DNA of 64,000 bases, from contig OZ024854.1 of assembly GCA_964017155.1 (NCBI GenBank), forward strand, positions 18,099,555-18,163,554, written 5' to 3'. A model generated the notes under the pieces. It saw nothing but the letters and a program-made list of their open reading frames with translations, ran no database searches and had not been told where the DNA came from. Each line of letters starts with the position of its first letter. The stretch's first letter is position 1. Source of the DNA: Oasisia sp. SBJ-2009 (taxonomy: Eukaryota; Annelida; Polychaeta; Sabellida; Siboglinidae). Positions 44,745-57,717 of the stretch are shown here, piece after piece. Made by a program: the position numbers and the translations under genes.

Positions 44745-46294
44745 AAATAATGTTTGCACGTGTCATGTACATAATACTTCAACAATCTAATGCAATAAAT
44801 CAGTGTTTTGTGGCTGGTTCAAATCCAGCTGGTATGTCACTATGTCACACATACTCCTGGTTTAAGGACATCTCACTGATTATTGCAAACGTTTGTTGTT
44901 TAGTTATTCCAATATCTATGAAAGCAGCACCTTTATGGTAATAGCTGTTTGTCCTCTATGCAACAACTAGCATTCTGTGAAAGAGGATATTGTTTTTGTA
45001 TTAGTACTACATATTAATCACCCTGTTGGTAATATATTGACTTACTGTGTTGCACACTAGACAGCGATACCTGCCTAAGTCATGTTTCATCAGTTTTGTC
45101 ACGTTTAAAAATGCATAGGGGATACTTAATGATTCATCTTTAAATTTCCAGTTTATTTTTGTCAACAAGTAATGTAAATTTTAATATAAACTACAGTTAT
45201 TATTAACACTGATTTTTTCACACAGTGCAATTTAAACATTTCTCACTTGAAAATATAGATACACAGCTTCACTTTTAGCAGTTAATAAAACTGTCAGACA
45301 TTTTAAAACAAATAAGCTTGAACACTATGCTAGCATGATTAGACATTATTTGTTTTCATATAAATAATCTGTGTACACTTATCTTACTTTAAGTAACAGT
45401 TTTAATTTTTTTTGCCCCCAAGCAGTTACACAGTTTATAGATTTTTTTAGTTTGTTTCTTTTTAGCAACACAGGTACACACAGATAATGTCATGTTCACC
45501 CTAATTTGGGGGTGAAAAATATGATCCTGATACAAGATGCCTATCTCATGTTTAGCTTGAAGTGTTGGTTTGAGGTAAGAATGTGTGCGTGTGGTGGCTT
45601 GGACTATAGAGGTGAGCTAATCATAGCAAAACATCAAGATACATTGTATTTATTGATTCAGTAGACATCTATAACAATTTGATAGAGTACATATATCATA
45701 ATTATGTAACAGACATAATCTTTATGTAGCACACAAAAACCACGCAAACTACAAGTCTATTTTCTTATTATAATTTTTATCATGGGTGTTATTTATAATA
45801 ATATGAAAGGGTGTATCTGAGACATTTCATTGCAAATTTATGTTTGGTTTTAAGACCAAAAGAATGCAGCTGAATATTATCTTTTATATGAGTATTGTAT
45901 TGGTACAAATTCCCCTTTGTCTTATGACTTGCCAACTGGTGGAACAGGACAGCAACGATTGTTGCTGCGGTCCCACCTGCTAGCCCCACAGAGACAGCAC
46001 AGTCACAAACAACCCAGTGAATAGCGCGCTTGACACCGACAGTCGAAGCGGGGTCAACGGAGCTACTGCCTTGGACGTCACGTCATCTGATGATGGGCCG
46101 ACTGAGTTTACACCGACTAGTCAGTAGGTGTGTGCTGAAAACCAGTAGGTGCGTGCCTAGCACATGCCATTATGCTATGCAAACTACCTCCGGTGGCGCC
46201 TCTACCTGGCGCAAATAAGCCTTCGTCTTATCACAGAAGCGCCCTCTCGCAGATACTTTTGAAACACATTCAACTTGAAGCAATGCATTGTGGG

Positions 46295-46572
46295 GTACCC
46301 GGTGATCTCGGACTTTCGCGATCTCGGACTAAGTAATCTCGGACTGTTTCGGTGATCTCGGCCAGTGTGCGGCAGTGATCTCGGCCTGTTTCGGTGATCT
46401 CGGCCAGTGATCTCGGCCTGTTTTCGGTTAACTGGGCAAGTGACCTCGGCCTATACGGCAGTGATCTCGGCCTGTGGGGAAGTGATCTCGGCCTGTTTTC
46501 AGTGAACTCGGCCAGTGATCTCGGCCTATGGGGAAGTGATCTCGGCCTGTGCGGCAGTGATCTCGGCCTATA
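46295..46572. repeat. Left foldback terminal repeat, about 13 GATCTCGG units
   Basis: Tandem units of about 14-24 bp built on GTGATCTCGGCCTGT, with variant spacers (GCGGCA, GGGGAA, TTTTCGGT). The left array is about twice as long as the right one. Confidence 0.93.
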
Positions 46573-47694
46573 TTCATGATGTTGCCCAGCGTTTTTGTTC
46601 AACATACTGTGTTAAGTTGTTGGTTGCATGAGTTTACATTTTAAAGATTTTCTCTCAGAAGGATCAGAATCTCACGGGTAATCATCAAGCGTTTAGGGTG
46701 TGCAGCCTCTTACGCTAGCTCTTGCGTGTACCGCAGTACATGTCGTCGTCTTTATTTTTGACGTTTAACACAAGCGAATGGTTGTGTTTATCGTACATTT
46801 ATGCGACGGCTAACTAATTCCAAGATAGGAGTGCGCCAATGTAATACAGTTTAATTAAAACATTTCTAAACTGTAGAAAAGCACTGATAATCTAAGTATG
46901 TGTTTTGGTGAGTTTCACCTCTGAAATATTAAGACCGGACCGTTGCCTATCGTATGGTACTATATATAAAACATACCCCTTCATAAATTATTTTACCATT
47001 ACACAATCATAACAATTTTTTTTACTCGTTTGTATTCTTATCTAAGACGTATATGTACATAATATTATGTGTGAGGATAAAGGTATACATGGTGTGCAAA
47101 ATCATTGATTGATCACAACTTGTTCCCAATGCATATGCTTCTATAGCATGCCTGTGCAATTTATTGTTGATAGAACGGCATCAACGGTTTCGCTCTTGCA
47201 TTGAACCCGTGATGCCATCATTCGACGTCGTTGTTCGTTCTCTGAGAAGTATTTCTAAATATGTGTGAGGGTTATGGGGGTGAGGTTATTGTGTGCAAAT
47301 TATTTATTACAAGTTGTTCCCGTGGCTTATGACTGTATAACGGAAAGACGTTTGTCCAAAACCATTTATTGTGAGAAAAATGCGTGCCAATTTGCTGTCT
47401 CTTGTAGGAGATCTATGTTTAAAAAATAGTAACGGAGTATATCATCAGGCACGTATGCTGATTTGAGGCACATTTGACACGCCAGATTTGCTCAGCTCCT
47501 CTTTAGTATCGGAAGAAAGGGATTAGGCATAACGGATTTCTTTTGTTGTTACTCGCCAACATCAAATGGAGGCATTTCTCACCCAAGTGTAGAGCTTTGA
47601 GTAAATGAAAGCTTTCTGTGGTCGAATCCAACGACCTATTTCATATGTGCTCATGGCGTGATTACATCGTTTAAAGTCACTTATGTAAAACCAC

Positions 47695-48725
47695 AAACAA
47701 CGCAACAACAACAAGGGTGTTAACTCAGTTGCTGTACGTGGTTTCCATGCGTCGTAACAAATCAAAGAAAACTCATGAAAGAAAGAATCTGCTCAATACC
47801 GCTGCAGTGTACGAGTAGACAGCCGATTACTATGGCCTGCCTCAAAACGTTCATAAATCATAGAAAGATGTGCCCAATATAGCAAAGCAAGTCGATAATG
47901 TTCGCAACTCCCAAAGGATACAAATCAAATTTAATATAAACTATTGTGAATCAAATTACCACGCCGTCTACCCATTATCATTGTTGTGTATTGCATTAAT
48001 AACTTTATTATTAGGAAATAAATTAGAATTAAATCACAAATGATTGTCTCAGCGTCTTTATAGCATTGCATTAATGTTATGCCTTTGCGTTTGTAGTTTG
48101 ATTGGCTTATAGTTTATTATATAATTTTAAGTGTCGATTGTTCTAATAGTTAACAATTTTGCATGATCGATGCCATTTTTCTGCTTTGAAGTCGCTTGTG
48201 TGCTTACGTGCGAGCATGCGTGTGTATGCGCGCGTGCGTATGTGTTTCAAACGAGGAAGATGTGATACATCTTTTCTGCTTCCGATTATAATTTATGTTG
48301 TAATTGAGATGCCACAGAGTCCTGGAATACTTTAAAATCTACGCTGCATGCAGTGATTATACCTTTTAAGGTAACGGCTCTGTGAAACAATAAACAACAT
48401 TAAGGGTGTTAAGTCAATTGCCGTACATTGTTTCCATGCGTCCCAACAAATCAAAGAAAAAACATGAAAGGAGGAATCTGCTCAATAACGCAATGCACGA
48501 GTAGACAGCCGATTACTATGGCGTGCCTCAAAACACACAGCCCATAAATCAAAGACAAACGAAAATATGTGCTCAATATAGCTCAGCAACAATTGGAAGT
48601 CGATTACGTTCGCACCTTCCCAACGGACACAAATCAAATATAAACAATAAGAAAAGGACTATTGCGAAACAATTAAATTACCACGCATTCTACCTTTTTA
48701 ATTAATATATATTGCATTAATAACT
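47695..48725. repeat. Internal direct duplication within the foldback element
   Basis: 47695-48015 and 48385-48725 share long blocks (AGGGTGTTAA, GTAGACAGCCGATTACTATG, TATTGCATTAATAACT), diverged by substitutions and small indels. It is non-coding. Confidence 0.85.
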
Positions 48726-49106
48726 CAGTTGCGTTGTTATAATGCCAAAAATTAAACTACGTAAAACCTGGTTCTTAGAAGAAGACTATCAAACAGAATC
48801 CACTCAAACAGATTGGTTCCTTGCTCAAAACTTGGCGGATTTTATTGCATTGCAGGCTCAATAAGTTCAATGATAACACTTGGAGATTTATCAATAGTCA
48901 ATAAATAAGAACGAAATAACGACTGATCGTTACAACTTCTTTATTGCATTGCATTGCATATTTTTGCAACATGAAGAACGAAACGAAATAACGACTGATC
49001 GTCACAGATTCTTTATGCATTGCATATTTTTGTAACATGATACATATGCTGTACCATCATATCACTTCATTATATTGGTGAGGGTATGGTGCGCATCACT
49101 CCCTAT

Positions 49107-49244
49107 ACAGGCCGAGATCACTGTTGCATAGGCCGAGATCACTTCCCCACAGGCCGAGATCACTGCCGCACACTGGCCGAGATCACCGAAACAGTCCGAG
49201 ATCACTTAGTCCGAGATCGCGAAAGTCCGAGATCACCGTGAAGC
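49107..49244. repeat. Right foldback terminal repeat
   Basis: An inverted, shorter version of the left terminal array. The outer units (CCGAGATCGCGAAAGTCCGA) mirror the left end nearly perfectly. Confidence 0.93.
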
Positions 49245-50254
49245 CATTGTGGGTATTTCTGGCACATTCTGCCCCAGTTTTGGAGGTACAAAATGGCGTT
49301 GGCTAGTCCGAATCGTGTGCCTGCCAAAGTGTTTGCTATTCAAGCAGTATTGAAGAATATGTTTCAGACATGGAATATGCGACTTTCCGACTTTAGTCGA
49401 TGTTTCATTTCAACGATCGTTGTTGCTGTCGGGGAAATGGGTAGGTCAAGCTCGTTTTGTATGACTGAGAGTGAGACGACTTCCGTACTCGGTATCCCCT
49501 GCTATGGCTATGGGGTCTATGCCTAGGCTATGGCTATTCTTGAGGAATCCTTATTCTTGCACGACGTATGCTGAACTAGGACATAATACAACGATCGTGT
49601 AGTTGTATTATAGTTACTGTGGGATTTGTAAGTGCAATAACTTGCGGGACTGTTTTGTTGCTCACATGCAGATGTTTCGACCGATGCGAGGCTAGCCGGG
49701 GTGGTAGCGGAAACACTTTTAAGTCTAAGACAATATAATTACATTTTTATAACGATCGAAGTGTATACTGCACCTAAAGTCGGTACAATAGTTATGGGAC
49801 TATTGAATCGACAGTTTTTTGGTATATGTGCATTGCAGCATGGGAATGCGCATGTCGTCGTTGCTGGTGTCAGATAACCTGTTTAGAGTCGGCGTAGGCG
49901 TATCTGTTAGAGCCTTTATCGAATTGCAGAATGCGCTAGATTGTCTGAGCAACAAACGCATAGTTAGTTTTGTATGAGAAACACCTGAACTTAGAACGCG
50001 GCAAAAAAACCGACACCTACTTCAGCCGGAAAGTAGGTGATGAACACAGGACCATAGCTGGCCTAGCGAATCACAGCCACCGGCTGGGCCACTCGGATAG
50101 TGTCCATTGTTCGCACTGCTATTTATAAATAAATAAAGGCTGGCGATAAATAAATGCTGATTCACTACTCTCATAACAAAGTCTATAGGATTTCAGGGCC
50201 TCTCGGGCCACATTTGTTGCATAATATAAAAAGGTAAAGGTAAGTTCTTATATT

Positions 50255-51560
50255 GCGTAGTATCCAGTTGCTTAAGATTGCTCAAAGCGCTTTCCACTTT
50301 ATTTCCCTGGCAAACGTGTTCAATCAGACACCATCTCAACTTCTCTGGGAAGCACCCAGCCACGTTGCACTTAATGCGCTGTATGGAACGTATGGAAATT
50401 AATAAAAGTAACTGTCTGTTGGTCTATTATTTTATCTGCACACACATGCAGTCGAATATATATCGTGGGCTGTACATTGGCGTCATCTTGAACCACGTAA
50501 AAGCAGCATTTAGCGAGCGGCTGGTTCGCTCTCGCGTGGTACGCGATCACAAACTCCATCCATCCGTACATTTATGACTTAGCTTACCGTGAATTCATCA
50601 TGGTTCATTTTCAAATGTTTGTGTAATTAGCTCACATATCACTCAGCTCACATATCATGTATTAGTAGTAGATGTATTATCTTGTGATACAAGCATATGG
50701 CAGGTTATTCACTAGGTCTAGGTGTTGGATCAACATCAACATTAGTGGACACGTTCACTGTCAGTTCACCATTGTTAGTGATTAGCCCACTGTTGCCATG
50801 CACAATACTTTGCTGTGTGATCGAGTACATAAACCTTTCTGTTTCTATGTGTATGGCTAATCAACTTCGTAATTACACCCCTACTATGGCACTTGTTACC
50901 AACTGTCTTTTCATTCCCATGCACTGGCTCTTCTGCACTCCGTGGCTATGATTCATATTATATTCAATAAATGGCATGCAAACTACTTCTATGGCACTTG
51001 TTACCATTGTCTGGCATGTCTATATTTAATGTATTTAATAAATGCCATGCCAATTGTTTTATTTAAACTTTTTTTCAGTTAACACTAAAACACAAAGAGA
51101 CTAGCTCAGGGCCCACACCAGATTATGCTGTTGTTAAAACAAATAGTCAAATGCGATAGGGATGTCACATTTAAAGAGGGGAGACGTAGGTATGTGAAAA
51201 AACATTGCCTTACCTGTGCCGGGGGTGACACTTTTAAGACGAAGAGAAAGACGACGTGAAATGTGACGATGGTTGCTATCCCGTGGCACCCGTCTTGTCC
51301 ACGTGGTGCGTACTGTTTTGATCAACACAGTTCGGCTTCTTATATGTGACACACGCGGAGATATCCTTATCCGAATAGCGACACCGCATAATTTGCATAT
51401 TGACGATCGCCGGTGAATCATTCGGCGACCGCCGACACGAGGAAGTTCTTGAAACTGCCCCCCCCCCCCGGCACAATGTGTTAATAATAAGAATAATAAA
51501 ACCTTCTTATCTTGCACAACTGTTTCCTACTGTAGTGCCACACAAGAACTCTTTATTTGA
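50255..51560. repeat. Modules b, c and d, copy at 50.3-51.6 kb
   Basis: Collinear with 40595-41600: b 50255-50580, c 50585-50960, d 51170-51560. A short run of C (about 10) lies near 51460. No gene. Confidence 0.85.
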
Positions 51561-53780
51561 TCGAATCCTTCTGAACTGAAGGTATTTCACTGCCACAAAA
51601 TATCATTTATGGCATTCTTATTATTTAAATAAAATAAATGTAGTAATATTTTCTCTAATTTTTTATTAACAGTCCATGTTGTAATGCCAGAATGATCCAC
51701 CATAATCCTTATAGCCCAAACGACTTTAGGCCCTCTTGATCCTTTTTTATGTAACATATTACATGTAAATGAATATGTAATATGTCATTCAGCTGGCCAA
51801 TTTGAGTGATGGTTTGCATTGACTCATATATCCACATTCACACACAGTCACTCGAGGAGGGAAAGACGCCAATCTGTATAGTAAATCTATTAAACTAACC
51901 ATATCTGTTTAATCGAATATCTAACCGAACTTGCTTAGTCATAACTATATGAATGGGCGAGTCGGATCGCGCCGCTGTGAGGCGTGGCGCGCTGGAGCGG
52001 TCACAGGCCTGTTAACTGTTGGGTAACGTGGGGCAGCGCGGCTAAGGGAAAAGTTGTATATTTTTGTATCCATAACTTGTCGATGCATAATTGTGCATTA
52101 ATGGTATTGAGGTGTATATACTTTATGTATGACACAAGTCTCTGACCGATCGAATAACCAAAACGTAAGTTATAGCAAGTTTAAAATGTGCTCTAATAAA
52201 ACCGTCTTGCCTCATGCCTGGGGCAAAACGGCCCCTCGCCTGGGGTAAAACGGCCCCTCGCCTATTTACTCTAATATTAGGTTTAACCGTTGTAATTATA
52301 TAAAAACAATGTGTTTTATCCATTATTTATTTAAACCGTCATTAACTACTACTATTATTATCACTCATCGTGAACAGGAATAATCACCACTCCGCATTAC
52401 TCGACATTACGATCACCCTTTGGCATCTGCATCATCACAGGCATTAAAATCATTATAGTGTTGGCATGCAGATACTTCGCGGCAGATACAATAGCCTAAT
52501 CATCAATCGAAACCACTCATCATTAATTACAATGTCTAAAAATTACAGTTGTCATTAGAAGCAATATTCTGCATTATCATTACACTCGTCACTGAAAACA
52601 CTCAATAACTAGCTTTGGAATTTGCATCATCACAAGCCTTAAATTCATTAACATTAACTGTATTAACGAATGGCTTGCACATACTCTACTGTCTAATCAC
52701 ACTCTGATTCGCGGTTGGGACACATGAAATACGGGAGCCCTGGTGGGCACTCACTATGAGCCCAATTATTGCATTCTTAGCATTGAACCCAGACTTCTCG
52801 TGGCCGACTGCAACTGAATGGTTCTCCGGACACCAAACAAGGCCATTCCTCTTCATCGCTGCTTTCGTTGACTTTCTTTCACGTTTTATTTAAACTATTG
52901 TGTATGCTATAAATATATCACATCTTTATTGCGTTTACATACCATATTCGTACTGCATGGCGAGGCAAGACGGCCCCGTGGCCGTCTTGCCCCGTTCATA
53001 CGGGGGCCGTCTTGCCCCATACACACCAGTGCTGACTTTTTCACCTTCACACATAATCCTTTAATATCGCTTCCATTTTCGATGAAAGTTGTTGAAAACG
53101 TATATAGTTGTAAGTGCATTAGTACCAGTCACTGGCTTACCATCACACGGTAGACATGTTAGCATCAATTTGACCGAAGAGTGATTATTAGATCACAGGG
53201 TATGCAAAACTTTAAAAACAGTTTGTGAACTTATTTTTGGTAGCGTTTGGCCTTGCGGTCGCTAAGAATATTTTCTAGGTAGGAGCATCATGCTACACTA
53301 TTCAATGTTAGTTTGGGTTCACTCGTTTTTCAGATAAGACGGGGGGCCGTCTTACCCCCAGGGGCCGTCTTGCCCCAGGTTACCCTACTTCCCGGTGTCC
53401 AAGTATGAATGAACGCACACACGCACCCACGCACACACAAAAAAACATACTAGTAATTGTATTTTGCAAAGAATAATAATAACAAAACTGACAAAACATA
53501 TATGTGATATGATTTATTTGATTTTAGTAAAGAAAGGATACTTGTTCTCTGAAATGTAGCCAGTCAATGATTACCAATCCAAACAAACGTTCAATGAAGA
53601 GGCTTCATTAATGGAAAGGCAATGTAAACCTAACTAACAATATACACATATAGAAGCAAAACGTAGTGATAAATGTAATTCGTTAAAGCGAAGCGAAAAG
53701 ATGTGAAGTGAAGTAAAAATAATCAAAAGCAGCGTTTTGTCGCAAGTACTTTTCCCAAAAATCTACACGCTTTCTAATTA
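51561..53780. other. AT-rich non-coding stretch with seven GGGGCCGTCTTGCCCC-like motifs
   Basis: Copies at 52220, 52242 and 52962 (complementary orientation), and 52978, 53003, 53343 and 53361, each 16 bp with zero to three changes. The sequence between motifs is unrelated and AT-rich. No supported reading frame; the 60-75 codon frames here are only the motif translated. Confidence 0.8.
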
Positions 53781-53794
53781 AGTAAATATACATG

Positions 53795-53836
53795 CACACA
53801 CACACACACACACACACTCATCCATATAATCATATG

Positions 53837-53870
<34 letters not shown>

Positions 53871-53898
53871 CATACATACATACATGTGATTATATGTA

Positions 53899-53953
<55 letters not shown>
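53795..53953. repeat. Compound microsatellite: (CA)n, (TA)n, (CATA)n, (CG)n, (TG)n
   Basis: Five different simple repeats follow each other. The CG run (about 53901-53914) passing directly into TG is a classical left-handed-helix-forming sequence. Confidence 0.95.
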
Positions 53954-53955
<2 letters not shown>

Positions 53956-54860
53956 GCAGGCTGATGCATAGGTTAGATATCTTCTTAATGATGAGGCCGA
54001 AGTCGAAGATGAAATATCTGATAACAGCCTGCAATACGTTTGTCTTCCCATGAAGTCTTCTGTAGTTGAGTGCCCCTCTATACGTTTGCTGTACGACACT
54101 CAGCGACTGATCACAGGCACGTCGTAAACCAATTGAAGGAGAAGTGCCGAGAATACAATCGTTAATACTTATAGAGAATGTCTTCGGCTCAGTGCAAGCT
54201 CTAGCAGTACTGACCTCGCTTCAAGAACAGGAAATAGAAGATGTATACATCGAACTCTTGAAAGATATCTACGCCAACATTTCGAAGACACTCCTGCTAC
54301 ACAAAGAATGCTACAAGATTATCACCTGGAGAAGAAGAAAACAAGAAGAAACCGTATCGCTCAAGCTGGTTACGGCAACAAAATTCAGACAGAGAACGTT
54401 GACAGCCACGTCTACTTGGGACAGACATTATACAGCACCGGAGACACAAACCAAGACAAAGCGATTTAAAGAAGAATCACGGCCGGCTGGACAGCATTCT
54501 CCGAGCACCTCGACATCTTCAATGGTAACATTGGGACATGCTTGAAGAGACAAGACTACCACTCATGCGTACCTCCAGCAATGACATACGGCACGTTAAT
54601 GTGGGTTCTCATCAGCCAGGCAAAGAACAGGCTAGCAGTCGCACAAACAAAGATGGAAAGAAGTATGTAAAACATCCCATACAGGAATAGACAAAGACGC
54701 AGGCATGTGAGATGATGTTGCCCTACCTGTGCCGGGAAAGACAGTTTCCAGAGACGAAGACACCGACAATGAGATATCTGACGAAGGTGGGTAGCTGTGT
54801 CTTCCGTCTTGTCCCGACGGCTTAACGCACTGTTTGGGTGATCACCGCAACTCGACGGTC
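53954..54860 (+). pseudogene. RTE-type retrotransposon remnant, copy 3, with module d tail
   Basis: The longest copy. LAVLTSLQEQEIEDVYIELL and the YKI block are followed at once by the deletion junction and the ENVDS, YTLG-like and NQDKAI stretches in another frame. Next come ITAGWTAFSEH and a broken C-terminus. It continues into the AGACGCAGGCATGTGA module-d block. Several frameshifts and stops are present. Confidence 0.85.
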
Positions 54861-55239
54861 GCGTTTTATAAGGAGCATGATAATGATGTTGACTAGCGGC
54901 GTGACGCCCTGGCCGCCTAGCGTCAGCCGTCTGTGCCAGTTGTGAAAACAAACCACTGTCTGCCGGCGGTTTTCCGCGGATATGACTTCGCAGCAGTTCG
55001 CTAGAAGTTTCGTTTTCACATCATAATCAACAGCACCAATCATGTCTACGTTACCTGAGCTTCCTTTCCGTGAAATCAATGCTAATCTAACTATGTTAGA
55101 TTCGTATTGATTTCACGGAGTAGATTCCCCTGATCTTTTTATAGGTCATAGACATCAACACAGGTGACGTTAAAGTAATTCAAGGTTGTTAGGTAAGTCG
55201 CTAATGTTGGATTCCACATATATCAGCTAAAGCAAATTT
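54861..55239. other. Unassigned junction sequence
   Basis: Contains a short palindrome around 55060-55125 (TCCGTGAAATCAATGC and its inverted partner). No gene. Confidence 0.6.
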
Positions 55240-57717
55240 TACACACGTCATATACACAATTCTTCAACAATCGAAACATCAGTGTTTTGTGGCTGGTTCA
55301 AATCCAGCTGGTATGTCGCTAGATGCACAGATACTCCTGGTTTATGGACATCTCACTGATTATTGCAAATGTTTGTTGTTTAATTATTCCAATATCCAAT
55401 AGCAGCACCTTTATGGTAATAGCCGTTTGTCCTCTACGCAACTACTAGCATTCTGTGAAAGAGGATATTGTTTGTGTATTAGTACTACATATTAATCACC
55501 CTGTTGGTAATATATTGACTTACTGTGTTGCACACTAGACAGCGATACATGCTTGAGTCATGTCCCATCAGTTTTATCATGTTTTAAATGCATAGGGGGA
55601 TACTTAATGATTCATCTTTAAATTTCCAGTTTATTTTTGTCAACAAGTAATGTAACTTTTAATATAAACTACAGTTATTATTAACACTGATTTTTCACAC
55701 AGTGCAATTTAAACATTTCTCACTTGAAAATATAGATACACAGCTTCACTTCTACCAGTTAATAAAACTTTCAGACATTTTAAAACAAATAAGTTTGAAC
55801 ACTATGCTAGCATGATTAGACATTATTTGTCTTCATATACATGATCTGTGTACACTTATCTTACTTTAAGTAAGAATGTAAATTTTTTTGCCCCCAAGTA
55901 GTTACACAGTTTGTTGATTTTTTTTATAGTTTGTATCTTTTACCAACACACTTACACACAGATCATGTCATGTTCACATACTATTTGACAATACATACAA
56001 ATGTTTGTGCTTATAATATTGTATAAAAAAACGTGATCATATAACTTATACAAATCGTGGTCAGTAGTCCTATTAAAGCAAATAATTAGTTAGTTTGAGG
56101 TAAGAATGTGTGCATGTGGTGGCTTGGACTATAGAGGTGAGCTAATCATAGCAAAACTTGAAGATATATTGTATTTATTGATTCAGTTAACATCTATAAC
56201 TATTTGATAGAGTACATATATCATAATTATGTAACAGACATACTCTTTATGTAGCACACAAAAAACACGCAAACTACAAGTCTATTTTCGTATTATAATT
56301 TTTATCAGGGGTGTTATTTATAATAATATGAAAGGCTGTACCTGAGACATTACATTGCAAATTTATGTTTAGTTTTAAAACCACAGGTATGCACCTGAAT
56401 ATTATCTTTTATATGAGTATTGTATTGGTACAAATTTCCCTTTGTCAACGATTGTTGCTGCGGTCCCTCCTGCTAGCCCAGCAGATTCAGCACAGTCACG
56501 GTCTGGGAACCACGCCATTGACGGCGGTCATAAACGAAGAAGCACAACAACCCAGTGAATAGCGCGCTTGACACCGAGGCCGACTTCGATTGAGCTACGC
56601 GAGTTACTCGCATAACCCCAACGTGGTATCCGGTTTATGATAATTTACACTGCCCGCGAGGTACTACGCGCGTAATCCAACTGAACACCGATGATTATAA
56701 TCACGGACATAAACACCTTATGTAAATAAATAAAATAAAGTAATATGTTGTTTACTGTGTAAAGTATGACGTTCATCTTCATGGACTTTAATTATAATTC
56801 ATAGAATGTGTTGATTTTAATCCATAATTAAGTCCTTAAATTATTGTGTCATGTAATGTTTGACAGTCGAAGCGGGGTTAACGGAGCTAATTCCTTGGAT
56901 GTCACGTCATCTGATGATGGGCCGACTAAAACTAGCCCAATTTCCCCCCCAAATAATTATAACGTTAGTTAATAACCCTCCCCCGGGCTTCATGCATCCC
57001 TGGACTGCGTGCGAGAATGATTATTACCCTTATTTGTGGACAACTGGGTGGCCCAGGCATGAGTGGGCGATGTGCGTGTGTCTGTATTCAAAAACATTAG
57101 GAGGCTTTGAATTGGTATAGTTCACAGTATTTATTATGAGACGTAGAATAAGACGGCTCTTAATGTAACACATGACGTAAACCACCACTTTTGAAACTAG
57201 CCCAAAAATAGCGGCATGTGCATAAAAAGAAGTCCAAAAAACCGCAACCCGCAACTGCTATTTTCCCCCCGCGAAACAGGTCTAAAACTAGCCCAATTGC
57301 GCGGGAAAACCGCGGACTTGGCAACACTGTTTACGGCGTGTGCTGACAATCATCGGTAGGTGTGTGCCTAGCAGTATGCTATGCGCAAAGCCTTAGTCTT
57401 ATCGCATAGTCTAATATTCAGGCGCCCTCTCGCAGATACTTTTGAAACACATTCAACTTGAAGCAATGCATTGTGGGTATTTGTGGCACATTCTGCCGCA
57501 TGCCATTCTGGCCTAATTTTCGAGGTACAAAATGGCGTCGGCTGGTCCGAATCATTTGACTGCAGAAGATGCCTGCCAAAGTTTGCTATTCAAGCAGTAT
57601 GGAAGAACTTGTTTCAGATATGGAATATGCGACTTTTCGACTTTACTCGATGTTTCATTTCAACGATCGTTGTTGCTGTCGGGGAAATGGGTAGGTCAAT
57701 CTCGTTTTGTAAACGTC

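Larger units (their letters stand above)
46295..49244. mobile_element. 2.95-kb foldback (Mutator-like?) element with 9-bp target duplication
   Basis: The target duplication CATTGTGGG flanks it at 46286-46294 and 49245-49253. The uninterrupted sites are at 32085-32093 and 57469-57477. Both ends carry long inverted repeats made of tandem GTGATCTCGGCCTG units: left 46295-46572 and right 49107-49244. The outermost alignable part is CGGTGATCTCGGACTTTCGC. The interior has no long reading frame, so the element is non-autonomous. A 9-bp duplication with long inverted ends is typical of MULEs, but no transposase supports that. Confidence 0.9.
44745..50110. repeat. Module e-f-g, copy 2, split by a 2.95-kb foldback insertion
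   Basis: Collinear with copies 1 and 3 once 46295-49244 is removed. It has a deletion in the e part (near 45.5 kb) and in f (near 49460) relative to copy 1. It ends with the CTACTTCAGCCGGAAAGTAG phrase, shared with copy 3. Confidence 0.92.
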
